Numbered from the stretch's first letter, positions 1 through 9,327 are shown. The stretch is 64,000 nt of DNA from an uncultured Anaerolineae bacterium (GCA_937995825.1 CALKJO010000003.1:1-64000); one strand, 5' to 3'. Notes: generated by a model not told the origin, from the letters alone. Translations and numbers: made by a program.

Positions 1-145
1 GACGCCGACGGACACACCGACACCGACGGACACACCGACACCGACGGACACACCGACGCTGACGGCGACGTCGACGGACACACCGACGCCGACGCCGACG
101 TCGACGGACACACCGACGCCGACGGACACACCGACGCCGACTGAA
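1..145. repeat. Thr-Pro/Asp coding minisatellite
   Basis: Degenerate tandem repeat of about 18 bases built from cc-gac-g and ggacacac blocks. It lies in an open reading frame (codons start at base 2) and encodes alternating T-P-T-P and T-D-T-P units. The frame has no stop and runs into the LysM protein, so this is a coding linker and not a CRISPR or intergenic satellite. The low-complexity DNA may change length by replication slippage. The left edge of the window cuts it. Confidence 0.85.
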
Positions 146-781
146 ATACCAACATTGGAGGTACTGCCGACAGCGATTGTGCTGTTCCCTGAGGAAATCG
201 ATATGCCGCCATCGGTTGAACTGACACCAGCCGAGGCACAGGCAGGCTGCGCTCTCCCTCCGGAATGGACGACCTATATTGTCCAGCCTGGCGACACGCT
301 GTTTGCGATAGCGCAGGCGATAGACAGCAGTCTGAATGACCTGCTGATCGTCAACTGCATTGTGTCAGAGGATGAGATCAGTGCAGGCTCGGTGCTGTTT
401 GTGCCGCGTCTGCCTGTCGCGCTTGTACCGACTGCGGCTCCGACCAACGCGCTGATCCCGTTCAATGATCTGCGTCTGGTCGGCTGCGACCAGCCGGGCG
501 CGCAAATCATCAGCCCAACCGTGGGTCAAGAAGTTGGTGGGATTTTTGATGTTTACGGCAACGCTTCGATACCGAATTTCACCGTGTATCTCATTGAAGT
601 GCGACCGGCATCCGCGCGCAATTACACAGTCTACAGCTTCTCGCAGAGTCCTGTTACGGCGGGCAGTCTAGGCACGATTAACACGCGCTTCTTCGGAAGC
701 GGGCTGCACTTCATTCGGCTTGCGGTTGCTGACACCAGCGGCGTGCCGCTGACATGTGTCGTGCCCGTCGTCTTCCGCTGA
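2..781 (+). CDS. LysM-domain extracellular protein, 5' partial
   Basis: The 5' end is cut by the window edge; 259 residues are visible. Order: a Thr-Pro/Thr-Asp repeat linker (about residues 1-50), a short spacer, a LysM peptidoglycan-binding domain (around residues 85-140, with the hallmark YIVQPGDTLFAIAQAI), and a C-terminal beta-rich domain of about 100 residues starting near GCDQPGAQIISPTVGQ. That domain resembles Ig-like modules found after LysM in Chloroflexota, but I cannot name it with certainty. Cys residues in the LysM loop and near the C terminus suggest an oxidising, extracytoplasmic location. The TTG at 155 is only an internal codon, because the frame is open upstream. Probable role: wall-attached or surface protein. 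Two other LysM proteins lie at 60.8-63.2 kb. Confidence 0.8.
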   Translation, partial: TPTDTPTPTDTPTPTDTPTLTATSTDTPTPTPTSTDTPTPTDTPTPTEIPTLEVLPTAIVLFPEEIDMPPSVELTPAEAQAGCALPPEWTTYIVQPGDTLFAIAQAIDSSLNDLLIVNCIVSEDEISAGSVLFVPRLPVALVPTAAPTNALIPFNDLRLVGCDQPGAQIISPTVGQEVGGIFDVYGNASIPNFTVYLIEVRPASARNYTVYSFSQSPVTAGSLGTINTRFFGSGLHFIRLAVADTSGVPLTCVVPVVFR

Positions 782-845
782 ACCAATCAGGGCAAAGTCA
801 GGCTGTTTTCTGCGCAAAGTTCGCGCATAATCGTGAGGTAGGCGT

Positions 846-2483
846 ATGCTGCCCCATGATGTCTATGTGTTGGGAGTGACTATGGTGAATGCAAGTGCGC
901 CGCGCCGCCGCCGGCGGATGCCGCCAGTGATGTTTTGGGTCGTGCTGCTTGCGCTGCTTGGCGCGATCATCATCTTCGGCGCGCGCGTGATCAACGCGGT
1001 CTTTATCCAGATCGGAGCACAGGCGGAGACGCAGCGCCGGCTGCCCTTGTATCAGGCGACGGCAACGGCGCTTGCCTCATCGGTGCGCAGTAAGGCGAAG
1101 AGCTATTTTGCTGCCAAAGTGAACAGCGCAGCCGAGCAGGTCTTTGCGACGAATACACCTTCTGCACCCGATCAGCCGACACCTGCGCCGACACTGCCGG
1201 ACGTGACGCCGCGACCGCTGCCGACTTTATTTGTGTATCAAGGCGCGGAACCCGGCACGGTTGCCAACGGCACGCTGGTTCCGACGGCAGTTCCCGCTGT
1301 GGATCGACGCGGACAGGACTTGGTCAATATCATTCTGCTGGGCAACGACGGCGAGATCACAGGCGGCGGCTACTTCGGCACGGACACGATGATCATCGTC
1401 TCCGTCAACCGGACAGCAGGAACGGTCGCGATGCTCAGTCTTCCGCGTGATCTGCTTGTTTATATTCCCGGCTGGACGATGCAGCGGCTCAATATCGCGT
1501 ATGTGCGCGGCGAAACGGGCGGCTGGACGAACGGCGGATTCGGGCTGCTTCGACAGACCATCTTTTACAATCTCGGCATCAATGTGCATTATTACGCGAT
1601 GGTCGATCTGAGCGGGTTCAAGGCAATTGTCGATGCAGTGGGTGGAGTGAATATCGCGGTGGATTGCGCGATTCAGAACCTGCCCCTGATCGGCGCGGAA
1701 GTGCCGGCGGCAGCGGTTCGAGTCAATGATGACGGGGAGTATGTGCTGCCGGTGGGTTACTACCATTTCAACGGGGCGGAGGCGCTCTGGTATGCGCGAG
1801 CGCGCGATAACAGCAGCGACTTTGATCGCGGTCGGCGTCAGCAGCAGGTGCTGCGCGCTGTATGGCGTCAGGCACGCGACAACGGTCTGCTGCTGAATGC
1901 GCCGGCGCTGTGGGCGGAAGGCAGCCAGTACGTCCAGACCAACATGGCATTCGAGGATTTAATCAGTCTGATCCCGATTGCGCTCAATCTCGATCCCAGC
2001 CGCATCGAGCAGTTCCGCTTCCGTCGTCTTTACGACACCCAGCCCTGGCAGCCGCCGGATGGCAGCTTTGTTCAGGTTCCGGTTTACGAGCATATTCTAG
2101 AGATGCTCAATGACTTCTACACGCCCCCAACCCCAAATCAGATCGCGCGCGCTAATGATCGGATTCGCGTCCTGAATGGCACAACCAACGAGAATTGGGA
2201 TATGGTTGCGGCTGATTCACTTGGATGGCGCGGTTTCGCTGCATTTTCAGCGGGAAGCGCGGCGGAACCGACCGAACGCACGATTTTGATCGACTACACG
2301 GGCAGCGAACGCGGCAGCAACCGCCAGACGATTGCCGCCGCGCTCCATGTTTCGCCAGACAATATTCGCATTCAGCCTGATCCTAATCGGACGGTCGATT
2401 TTGAGGTTGTCGTCGGCGCAGATTACAATTCATGCACCGAGCCGGGCATTTTGCCAGTCGATGCGCTGCCGACAACAAATTGA
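846..2483 (+). CDS. LytR-CpsA-Psr (LCP) family protein
   Basis: 545 residues from the ATG at 846. A second ATG at 882 with GGGAG just upstream is equally good (533 residues). A basic stretch (PRRRRR) precedes one membrane helix (VMFWVVLLALLGAIIIFG). A Pro/Thr-rich linker follows, then the LCP catalytic domain starting at VNIILLGND, with the family hallmarks GTDTMIIVSV, SLPRDLLV and the NIAYVRG segment. A C-terminal LytR_C-type domain follows (NDRIRVLNGTT onward). LCP enzymes transfer polyprenyl-phosphate-linked glycopolymers to peptidoglycan on the outer face of the membrane. The neighbouring LysM protein fits a cell-wall context. The acceptor polymer cannot be deduced. Confidence 0.9.
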   Translation: MLPHDVYVLGVTMVNASAPRRRRRMPPVMFWVVLLALLGAIIIFGARVINAVFIQIGAQAETQRRLPLYQATATALASSVRSKAKSYFAAKVNSAAEQVFATNTPSAPDQPTPAPTLPDVTPRPLPTLFVYQGAEPGTVANGTLVPTAVPAVDRRGQDLVNIILLGNDGEITGGGYFGTDTMIIVSVNRTAGTVAMLSLPRDLLVYIPGWTMQRLNIAYVRGETGGWTNGGFGLLRQTIFYNLGINVHYYAMVDLSGFKAIVDAVGGVNIAVDCAIQNLPLIGAEVPAAAVRVNDDGEYVLPVGYYHFNGAEALWYARARDNSSDFDRGRRQQQVLRAVWRQARDNGLLLNAPALWAEGSQYVQTNMAFEDLISLIPIALNLDPSRIEQFRFRRLYDTQPWQPPDGSFVQVPVYEHILEMLNDFYTPPTPNQIARANDRIRVLNGTTNENWDMVAADSLGWRGFAAFSAGSAAEPTERTILIDYTGSERGSNRQTIAAALHVSPDNIRIQPDPNRTVDFEVVVGADYNSCTEPGILPVDALPTTN

Positions 2484-2523
2484 ACGAGACAGCGTTCCTG
2501 AAGGCGCGCTATCTTATCTCGTT
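2483..2523. terminator. possible hairpin between convergent genes
   Basis: AACGAGA (2483-2489) can pair with TCTCGTT (2517-2523), enclosing a smaller AGCG/CGCT pairing. It sits between the stop of the LCP gene and the stop of the convergent aldo/keto reductase. There is no clear U tract, so this is a weak call. Confidence 0.3.
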
Positions 2524-2529
2524 TGAGGG

Positions 2530-3516
2530 TTACCAACGCTGATGCACCAGCGGCTTAATGCGCTGATTGTAAATCCGCTCAACTGCCTGCATCGTTTCCG
2601 GCGTCAGCGGCGGCAGATCGGCGGCACGGGCATTATCCTCAACCTGGGATGGGCGTTTTGCGCCCGGAATCGCGCATGAGACCGCATCGAACATCAGAAT
2701 CCAGCGCAGCGCGAACTGCGCCAGCGAGACGCCCTCTGGCAGCAGCGCTTTGAGCTCTTCCACAGCTTCTAACGCGACATCGTAATCGACGCCGGAGAAC
2801 GTCTCGCCAACGTCGAAGCTCTCGCCATGACGGTTGAAGTTCCGGTGATCGTCTTGGGCAAAAGTTGTCTCTCTGGTGAGCTTGCCGGTCAGCATACCGC
2901 TTGCCAGCGGCACGCGCGCCAGAATGCCGACCTGGCGCTCCCGCGCCAGTGGGAAGAAGCGCTCTGCTGGGCGCAGGCGGAAGGCATTGAAGATGATCTG
3001 CACGGACTGCACACCTAGAAACTCAGTCGCCTTGATCGCCTCTTCAACCTTTTCGACGCTCACGCCGTAAAATTTGATCTTGCCTGCTGCAACCAGATCG
3101 TCCAGAATGCCGAAGACCTCAGGCATATAGTAGACCTGTGTCGGCGGGCAGTGGAGCTGCACCAGATCGAGCGCGTCCACCTCTAGATTTTTCAGGCTGC
3201 GGTCGATCCAGGCGTTGAGGTTTTCGCGGGAATAGCCTTCTGGAACCTGTTTAGGCAGCCGCCGTCCCGCTTTGGTGACGACATAAAACGGATCATGTGG
3301 GCGCTCTTTGCGCAGTCGGGCGATCAGGCGCTCACTGTGTCCGTCACCGTAGACATCAGCGGTATCGATCAGGTTGATACCCAGATCGAGCGCCTTGTGC
3401 ATGGCTGCCATCGACTCATTGTCGTCCACTTTGCCCCAGGCTGAGCCGATTGCCCATGCGCCGAAGCTGATGGTCGAGACCTGCCAGCCCGTCCTTCCAA
3501 GCGAGCGATACTGCAT
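2530..3516 (-). CDS. aldo/keto reductase
   Basis: 328 residues, a full-length AKR barrel. The N terminus MQYRSLGRTGWQVS is typical of the family. The catalytic tetrad is visible: Asp in LIDTADVYG, Tyr in the same motif, Lys in VVTKAG and His in LVQLHCPP. The C-terminal NADP(H)-binding segment AIPGAKRPSQVEDN is present. The gene lies 14 bases downstream of rhaI on the same strand, so the two probably form one transcript. In that context it may reduce L-lactaldehyde to 1,2-propanediol or act on a deoxysugar. This is inference, because AKRs of this type have broad specificity. Confidence 0.88.
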   Translation of the reverse strand: MQYRSLGRTGWQVSTISFGAWAIGSAWGKVDDNESMAAMHKALDLGINLIDTADVYGDGHSERLIARLRKERPHDPFYVVTKAGRRLPKQVPEGYSRENLNAWIDRSLKNLEVDALDLVQLHCPPTQVYYMPEVFGILDDLVAAGKIKFYGVSVEKVEEAIKATEFLGVQSVQIIFNAFRLRPAERFFPLARERQVGILARVPLASGMLTGKLTRETTFAQDDHRNFNRHGESFDVGETFSGVDYDVALEAVEELKALLPEGVSLAQFALRWILMFDAVSCAIPGAKRPSQVEDNARAADLPPLTPETMQAVERIYNQRIKPLVHQRW

Positions 3517-3530
3517 CGTTTTGCCCTTTC

Positions 3531-4748
3531 CTATGTGGGAAATCCGCCGCCGACTCCCGATGCCGCTCCGCGTTCGTCTGCGATGCGTTTCTCATAGTCA
3601 TCAGCACGGAAAGCCGCAATCGGATCAGCCGGGCGACCCATTTCAAGACGCACCTGCGCTAGCAGCGGGCGGACATCGGTCTGAAATGCGTCTGTCATGA
3701 CTGCGTGCGCGCCCAACACATCGCCCTCCATCTGCCGCGCTTGCAGCGTCTTAGTATCGACAATTAGGGCTTTGGCATAGGCGATCTGGCAGTTGATCAC
3801 GCTGATGATCATCGCTTCAAGCTTGGACTCGATGTTGTGGCACTGATCGATCATATAGGCGACATGATCTGCTTTTTCTCCTGCCATGACCAGCTCAGTG
3901 TAAATTTCGAAAAGCTCCATCGGGTTGTTCGTCCCGACGATCAGATCGTCGTCGGCGTAGCGGCGGGCATTGAAATGAAAACCGCCGAGCCGCCCCTCGT
4001 CGAGCAGGAAAGCGACGATGTGAGCGATGTTGGTTCCCTGCGCATGATGTCCGGTATCGACCAGCACCTGCGCCTGTTCGCCGAGCTTAAGAGCGGTCGC
4101 GTATGCCATGCCCCAGTCCGCCAGGTCAGTGTGATAGAAGGCGGGTTCGAAGAATTTATACTCGATCAACATCCGCGAGCCAGGCGGGAGGTGTTTGTAA
4201 GTTTCCGCGAGCGCCGACTCCATCCGGTGTTTGCGCTCGACGATGCTGTCCTGCCCGGCGTAATTTGTGCCATCGGCAAACCACAGACTGAGCAGGTTGC
4301 TGCCGGTTTTCGTCATGATCTCGCAGCACTCGACCATATGCGCGATGGCTTCTTCACGGACTGAAGCACTGGGATGGGTGATGCTGCCCAGCTTATACTG
4401 ATCATCCTGAAACAGATTGGGATTGACCGCGCCAATCGAAACACCCTGCTCGGCGGCGAACTGTTTCATCATCGTCCAATCATCCGTCTTGTCCCAGGGG
4501 ATATGAATAGCAACCGATGGGGCAACTCCGGTCATTTTGTGGACGTAACCTGCATCGGACAATTTTTCCTGAATGGTGCGCGCAGCGCCGCGCCAGGGGA
4601 AAGTCTTAAAGCGCGTGCCGCTGTTGGCATAGCCCCATGATGGTGTTTCAATGTGCTGCTGCTTGAGCTTGGCTTTCACAGCGTCAACATCAATGCCTTT
4701 GGCGGTCAATGCGTCCGCTAAGGCGTCATAACCGAGTACATTTACCAT
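3531..4748 (-). CDS. L-rhamnose isomerase, RhaI type
   Basis: 405 residues, the usual size of the Pseudomonas-type RhaI subgroup (not the E. coli RhaA type). It interconverts L-rhamnose and L-rhamnulose in the cytoplasm with divalent metal ions in a TIM barrel. Family segments seen are [12 protein letters not shown] near the N terminus, [28 protein letters not shown], the metal-binding [10 protein letters not shown] and [13 protein letters not shown], and [15 protein letters not shown] strong Shine-Dalgarno (GAGGAG) precedes the ATG. It is transcribed away from rhaEW from a sigma70-like promoter at 4791-4819. With rhaB and rhaEW it forms a complete rhamnose-to-triose pathway. Confidence 0.93.
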   Translation of the reverse strand: MVNVLGYDALADALTAKGIDVDAVKAKLKQQHIETPSWGYANSGTRFKTFPWRGAARTIQEKLSDAGYVHKMTGVAPSVAIHIPWDKTDDWTMMKQFAAEQGVSIGAVNPNLFQDDQYKLGSITHPSASVREEAIAHMVECCEIMTKTGSNLLSLWFADGTNYAGQDSIVERKHRMESALAETYKHLPPGSRMLIEYKFFEPAFYHTDLADWGMAYATALKLGEQAQVLVDTGHHAQGTNIAHIVAFLLDEGRLGGFHFNARRYADDDLIVGTNNPMELFEIYTELVMAGEKADHVAYMIDQCHNIESKLEAMIISVINCQIAYAKALIVDTKTLQARQMEGDVLGAHAVMTDAFQTDVRPLLAQVRLEMGRPADPIAAFRADDYEKRIADERGAASGVGGGFPT

Positions 4749-4790
4749 AAAATCTCCTCACAAGGGGGATATTCTTCACAGTGTTTGGTG

Positions 4791-4819
4791 AGTTTATTGT
4801 GTATCAAGCGAGATGTCAA
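4791..4819 (-). promoter_or_regulatory. sigma70-type promoter for rhaI and AKR
   Basis: Read leftward: -35 TTGACA (4814-4819, 6/6), 17-base spacer, -10 TAAACT (4791-4796, 4/6). The start of rhaI is about 40 bases downstream. Its -35 box is only 12 bases from the -35 of the rightward promoter. Confidence 0.7.
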
Positions 4820-4831
4820 CCAGACCATTGA

Positions 4832-4860
4832 TTGACACACCGCATACCGGACGCTAGACT
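4832..4860 (+). promoter_or_regulatory. sigma70-type promoter for rhaEW-rhaB operon
   Basis: -35 TTGACA (4832-4837, 6/6), 17-base spacer, -10 TAGACT (4855-4860, 4/6). It predicts an mRNA start near 4867 and a leader of about 55 bases before the ATG at 4922. The TTG within the -35 box opens the same frame but cannot be the real start if this promoter is used. Confidence 0.7.
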
Positions 4861-4921
4861 CCGGATGTGCCGCGATAATTACGAAAAAGCCTTTGTTACG
4901 CAGAAAAGAAGGTCACAGACG

Positions 4922-6985
4922 ATGCCACAGAACTTATGGAACGATGCAGAAGCCGCTGCGCTGCCCGATCTGGATGGATTGGTCTATCGCAGCAACTTAC
5001 TTGGGCGCGATCGTGCAGTGGTCAATATCTACGGCGGCAACACCAGCGCGAAAATGATCCTAAGCGATCATGTTGGGCGCAGCGTGCGCGTCATGGCGGT
5101 CAAGGCGTCCGGGTCGGATGTGTTGAACATCACTGAACGTGGGTTTGCGTTGCTCAAGCTCGATGAGATCGATCCGCTTTTCGAACGCGAGGCGATGACC
5201 GATGAGGAGATGGTCGCTTATCTGGAGCGCTGTGTCTTCGAGCCGGGGCGTCCACGCCAGAGCATCGAGACGCTGCTGCACGCTTTTGTCCCGTTTCCCC
5301 ATGTGGATCATACGCATCCCGACGCGGTGATCTCGATTGCCTGCGCGCCGGATGGTGAGGCGGAAGCGCGCCGCGTCTATGGCGACCGGATGGCGTATGT
5401 CCCGTATATCCGCCCGGGCTTCACGATGAGCAAATGGATCGGCGAGAAGGTCAAGCAGAACCCCAAGATCGAATGTGTCGTGATGGGTAAGCACGGCTTG
5501 GTCACCTGGGGCGATACGGCGAAATCCAGCTATGACATTACGATCCGTCTCATTCAGGAAGCTGAAGATTACATTGCCGATGCACAGAAGGGCAAGCGCG
5601 TTTTCGGCGATCTGATCGTCAAGCCGCTGAGCGAAGATGAGCGCCTGGCGATCATGGCGGAGGTACTGCCCGTCATTCGTGGGGCGGTTTCAAAGCGCCG
5701 CCATGCGATCCTGCAATACGACGCTGACCCCGCTGTGCTGGATATGGTCGGCAGCGAGAAATCGCCGACGGTGAGTCAGTTGGGCGCGGCATGTCCTGAC
5801 CATCTCGTGCATGTCAAGCGGCAGCCGTTTTTTGTCGATTGGCGTCCTGATGAAGGTGTTGAAGCGCTCAAGGCGAAGCTTAAGGTGGGTATCGCGGACT
5901 ATGATCAGCGCTATGCCGAATACTTTGAGCGCAACAAAGAGCCGGGCGATGAGATGCGCGATCCTGCGCCGCGCGTCATTTTGATACCGGGCGTCGGGAT
6001 GGTCAACACCGGCAAGGACATCACCAATGCCGATGTCAGCCGCCAGCTCTATCATCGCGCGGTCGCAGTGATCGGCGGGGCGGAGGCGCTTGGCGGGTTC
6101 AACTGCCTGACTGAGAAAGAAGCCTATGACATCGAATACTGGCCCCTTGAGCTGTATAAGCTGAAGCTTGCGCCGCCGGATCGCGACTTTGCCGGCAAAG
6201 TCGTTTTCATCACTGGCGCGGCGTCCGGCATTGGGAAAGCGACGGCACAGCGCCTCGCCGCTGACGGCGCGCACATCGTGATTGCGGACATCAACATCGA
6301 GGGCGGACACGCTGCTGCGGATGCGATACAGACGAAGTATGGCAAGGGCAGGGCAATCTTTGTGTCCTGCAATGTGACCGATGAAAGCGCGGTGATCGCG
6401 GCGTTTCGCACTGCTGTGCTGCAATATGGCGGCGTTGACATTGTGATCAACAATGCTGGGATCGCCGGCGGCGCGCTCATTGAAGAGACGACTCTCAAAG
6501 AGTGGCAGCGGCAGATCGACATCCTGCTCACAGGCTATTTTTTGGTTGCGCGCGAAGGCTTTAAAGTCCTCAAGGCGCAGGGGATCGGCGGCGTCCTGAT
6601 CTTTGTTGGCAGCAAAAACAGCGTCTTTGCCGGCAAGGGCGCAAGCGCATACAGTGCGGCGAAAGCGGGCGAAATCCACATGGCGCGCTGCCTGGCTGAG
6701 GAGGGCGGGACGTACGGCATTCGCGTTAACTCAGTCCTGCCCGATGCGGTCATTCGTGGCAGCAGCATCTGGGATGGACAGTGGAAAGAGGCGCGCGCCA
6801 AGCAGTATGGCGTTGATGTAGAACAGTTGAGCGAGGTCTACCGCCAGCGTAACACGCTCAAGGTGGAGATCTTCCCGGAAGATATTGCAGAGACAATCGC
6901 ATTTCTGGCGAGCAGCCGCAGCGCCAAGACGACCGGCGCGGTGATCACCGTCGATGGCGGCGTCCCCGGCGCATATGTGCGCTGA
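4922..6985 (+). CDS. rhaEW: bifunctional rhamnulose-1-phosphate aldolase / lactaldehyde dehydrogenase
   Basis: 687 residues from ATG 4922, chosen because AGAAGG lies just upstream and the promoter at 4832 overlaps any earlier start. The N-terminal ~430 residues are a class II (zinc) aldolase, with HTHPDAVI and GKHGLVTWG as metal/active-site segments. The C-terminal ~260 residues are a short-chain dehydrogenase: NAD-binding FITGAASGIGKATAQ, NNAGIAGG, catalytic Tyr and Lys in SAYSAAKAGE, and ITVDGG at the end. This fusion is the known RhaEW arrangement: it cleaves L-rhamnulose 1-phosphate to dihydroxyacetone phosphate and L-lactaldehyde, then oxidises the aldehyde to lactate. It is followed by rhaB after 56 bases. 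Confidence 0.93.
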   Translation: MPQNLWNDAEAAALPDLDGLVYRSNLLGRDRAVVNIYGGNTSAKMILSDHVGRSVRVMAVKASGSDVLNITERGFALLKLDEIDPLFEREAMTDEEMVAYLERCVFEPGRPRQSIETLLHAFVPFPHVDHTHPDAVISIACAPDGEAEARRVYGDRMAYVPYIRPGFTMSKWIGEKVKQNPKIECVVMGKHGLVTWGDTAKSSYDITIRLIQEAEDYIADAQKGKRVFGDLIVKPLSEDERLAIMAEVLPVIRGAVSKRRHAILQYDADPAVLDMVGSEKSPTVSQLGAACPDHLVHVKRQPFFVDWRPDEGVEALKAKLKVGIADYDQRYAEYFERNKEPGDEMRDPAPRVILIPGVGMVNTGKDITNADVSRQLYHRAVAVIGGAEALGGFNCLTEKEAYDIEYWPLELYKLKLAPPDRDFAGKVVFITGAASGIGKATAQRLAADGAHIVIADINIEGGHAAADAIQTKYGKGRAIFVSCNVTDESAVIAAFRTAVLQYGGVDIVINNAGIAGGALIEETTLKEWQRQIDILLTGYFLVAREGFKVLKAQGIGGVLIFVGSKNSVFAGKGASAYSAAKAGEIHMARCLAEEGGTYGIRVNSVLPDAVIRGSSIWDGQWKEARAKQYGVDVEQLSEVYRQRNTLKVEIFPEDIAETIAFLASSRSAKTTGAVITVDGGVPGAYVR

Positions 6986-7041
6986 GTTGCAGCGAGATGG
7001 GCGCTCTGCTGGGCTGATTCATTCCTGAGACAGGTGAACTG

Positions 7042-8487
7042 ATGACAAATAAAAGGGTGGTCGCAATCGATTTAGGAGCTGAGTCTGGTCGGGTGATTGC
7101 AGCGAGCTTCAATGGTCAGTCTTTAGAACTACAGGTGATTCACCGCTTCCCCAATGTGCCTGTTCGCGCAAGGACAACGCTCTATTGGGACGCGCTGCGG
7201 CTGTTTCATGACATGACCGAGGGGATTGCCGCTGCCAAGCGGAGCAGCGCGGTGGACAGCATCGGCATCGATACCTGGGGCGTCGATTGGGCGCTGCTGG
7301 ATCGAAACGGTGAGCTGATCGGCAGCCCGGTGCATTATCGGGACAGCCGCACCGATGGCATGATGGAGTGGGTTTTCGAGCGCGTCCCCAAGCGAACCTT
7401 GTTCGAACGCACGGGCATTCAGTTCATGCAGATCAATGGGCTGTATTCGCTTGCCAGTTTGGTAAAAAATTGCAGTCCGCAGCTTGATATTGCCGCCCAT
7501 TTCCTCACGATTGCAGATTTATTCAATTACTGGCTTACAGGGGCAAAAACCTGCGAATTCACCCATGTCACCACGCAGCAGATGTTCAACCCGCGCACAG
7601 GAAATTGGGATTGGGAGACGCTGAATGCAGTCGGCATTCCTACTGGAATCTTTGGCGAGATCGTGCCTTCAGGGACATCTCTAGGCGAATATGATGGCAT
7701 CAAGGTGATTGCGCCGGCAGTGCATGACACCGGTTCAGCAGTTGTGGCTGTGCCAACGATAACGCGCGACTACTGCTATATCAGCAGCGGGACATGGAGT
7801 CTGATCGGGCTAGAGATGCCCCAGCCGATCATCAATGACGACTCGTATCGCGCCAATTTGACCAATGAAGGCGGTGTCGAGGGGACATATCGCCTGCTTA
7901 AGAACATCATGGGCTTGTGGCTGATACAGCAGAGCCGCGCCACATGGCGTGCCTCCGGGCAGGACTACACCTATGAGACGCTGATTGAGCTTGCCGCTGC
8001 TGCTGAGCCGTTTCGCAGCTTGTTCGACCCTGATGATCCAGTGTTCCTCCCGCCAGGGGATATGCCAGCGCGAATTCAGCGCCTGTGCGCCGACTCCGGA
8101 CAGCCCATTCCCGAAACTCCGGGTCAGATTTTGCGCTCGATCATGGAAAGCCTGGCGCTGAAATACCGCTTTGTGCTGGACAACCTGATCGCTATCAGCG
8201 CGCAGCCCGTCGAGCGCATTCACATCATCGGCGGCGGCACGCAGAATACACTGCTTTGCCAGATGACGGCAAATGCCTGCCAGCGTCCTGTGTATGCGGG
8301 TCCCGTCGAAGCTACAGCGCTCGGGAATGCCATCGTGCAGTTGATCGCATTGGGCGAATTAGGAAGTGTCGCGGAGGCGCGCCAAATGCTGGCGGACTCG
8401 CTCGACCTGGCAGTTTACCGCCCAAGTGACGCAGACGCTTGGGCTGAGGCGTCTTCCCGTTTTCGCAGTTTGGTGACAACCATTTGA
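7042..8487 (+). CDS. rhaB: rhamnulokinase
   Basis: 481 residues, FGGY carbohydrate kinase family, full length. The ATP-binding phosphate-1 loop AIDLGAESGRV is at the N terminus. The sugar-binding region contains the catalytic-base motif DTWGVDWALLD, and the C-terminal ATPase half has YISSGTWSLIG and the adenosine motif HIIGGGTQN. It phosphorylates L-rhamnulose at O1 with ATP. It lies between rhaEW and a second class II aldolase in one rightward operon. Among FGGY members, RhaB is the best choice because the isomerase and aldolase of the same pathway are adjacent. Confidence 0.93.
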   Translation: MTNKRVVAIDLGAESGRVIAASFNGQSLELQVIHRFPNVPVRARTTLYWDALRLFHDMTEGIAAAKRSSAVDSIGIDTWGVDWALLDRNGELIGSPVHYRDSRTDGMMEWVFERVPKRTLFERTGIQFMQINGLYSLASLVKNCSPQLDIAAHFLTIADLFNYWLTGAKTCEFTHVTTQQMFNPRTGNWDWETLNAVGIPTGIFGEIVPSGTSLGEYDGIKVIAPAVHDTGSAVVAVPTITRDYCYISSGTWSLIGLEMPQPIINDDSYRANLTNEGGVEGTYRLLKNIMGLWLIQQSRATWRASGQDYTYETLIELAAAAEPFRSLFDPDDPVFLPPGDMPARIQRLCADSGQPIPETPGQILRSIMESLALKYRFVLDNLIAISAQPVERIHIIGGGTQNTLLCQMTANACQRPVYAGPVEATALGNAIVQLIALGELGSVAEARQMLADSLDLAVYRPSDADAWAEASSRFRSLVTTI

Positions 8488-8519
8488 CTATTTGATTTGA
8501 TTTGATTGAGAGGGCTGAG

Positions 8520-9284
8520 ATGTCGCATTCCACTGAAAAGCTCGCAGCTCTAGTCGAGATGACTCGTACTTTAGGACAGCCGCACCTGGATTATGTTATC
8601 GTCGGCGAGGGCAACACATCGATGCGCATTGATGACTCGTCGTTCTGGATCAAGGCGAGCGGTCAGGGGATGCACGGTATTGATGCGACTGGCTTTGTTG
8701 CTGTGAAATTTGCGCCGCTTTTGGCACTGATGGATGCGCCTACCTCCGACCCCCACGCTGCGATGGCGTCAGCGATGAATGAAGCTAAAGTCGAGCCGGC
8801 TTTGGCGCTGAAGCCCTCCGTTGAGGTGACCTTTCACGCGTCACTGCTGCATGACTGCGGCATTGGCTGCGTCGCGCACACGCACCCGCTGTTGATCAAT
8901 CAGATCATGTGCAGCACGCGCGCTGAGGAATTTGCGCGGCGTCGCTTATTCCCCGATCAGGTTGTCCTATGCGGTCCTACATCGGTGTTCGTGCCGTATG
9001 TCGATCCAGGTTTGCCGCTGGCGCTGGAAATTCGTGCGCGCGTGCGCGCATATATGGATGAATACGGAGAGTTTCCCCGTGTTGTCCTGCTGGCGAATCA
9101 CGGGCTGATCGCGCTTGGTCAAACGCCAAAGGACGCGCTCAACGTGACGGCGATGTGCGTCAAAGCGGCAGGCATCTACGTCGGCGCGCGCAGCATTGGC
9201 GAGCCGGCTTTCATGAGCGAGGCGGATATCCGTCACATCTACAGGCGTCCCGACGAGATCTATCGCCGCAGGCTGTTTGAGTAA
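8520..9284 (+). CDS. class II aldolase/adducin family protein
   Basis: 254 residues from ATG 8520; AGAGGG lies upstream, so this start is preferred to a TTG six codons earlier. A single class II aldolase domain is present: GEGNTSMRI substrate loop, catalytic region with Glu, zinc-ligand pair AHTHPL, and the third His in LLANHGLIALG. Relatives split phosphorylated deoxy-sugars (fuculose-, rhamnulose- or ribulose-phosphate) into dihydroxyacetone phosphate and an aldehyde. The pathway already has an aldolase in rhaEW, so this may be a second aldolase, or serve another deoxysugar such as L-fucose. The exact substrate is unknown. A terminator hairpin follows directly. Confidence 0.85.
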   Translation: MSHSTEKLAALVEMTRTLGQPHLDYVIVGEGNTSMRIDDSSFWIKASGQGMHGIDATGFVAVKFAPLLALMDAPTSDPHAAMASAMNEAKVEPALALKPSVEVTFHASLLHDCGIGCVAHTHPLLINQIMCSTRAEEFARRRLFPDQVVLCGPTSVFVPYVDPGLPLALEIRARVRAYMDEYGEFPRVVLLANHGLIALGQTPKDALNVTAMCVKAAGIYVGARSIGEPAFMSEADIRHIYRRPDEIYRRRLFE

Positions 9285-9314
9285 AAAAACGGGGCTTGAA
9301 AATGCCCCATTTTT
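9283..9314. terminator. bidirectional Rho-independent terminator
   Basis: GGGGC (9291-9295) pairs with GCCCC (9304-9308). The A-rich run before and T-run after (ATTTTTG) flank the stem, so it can serve both the rhamnose operon (+) and the converging permease operon (-). Confidence 0.75.
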
Positions 9315-9327
9315 GATTCAGCGTGGT

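Noticed and set aside
1-145. CRISPR-like direct repeats
   Set aside because: There are no unique spacers, the unit is a coding Thr-Pro repeat, and the frame continues into a LysM gene.
5690-6679. 329-codon antisense open frame inside rhaEW
   Set aside because: It lies wholly opposite a well-supported gene and has no family motif; it is a codon-usage shadow.
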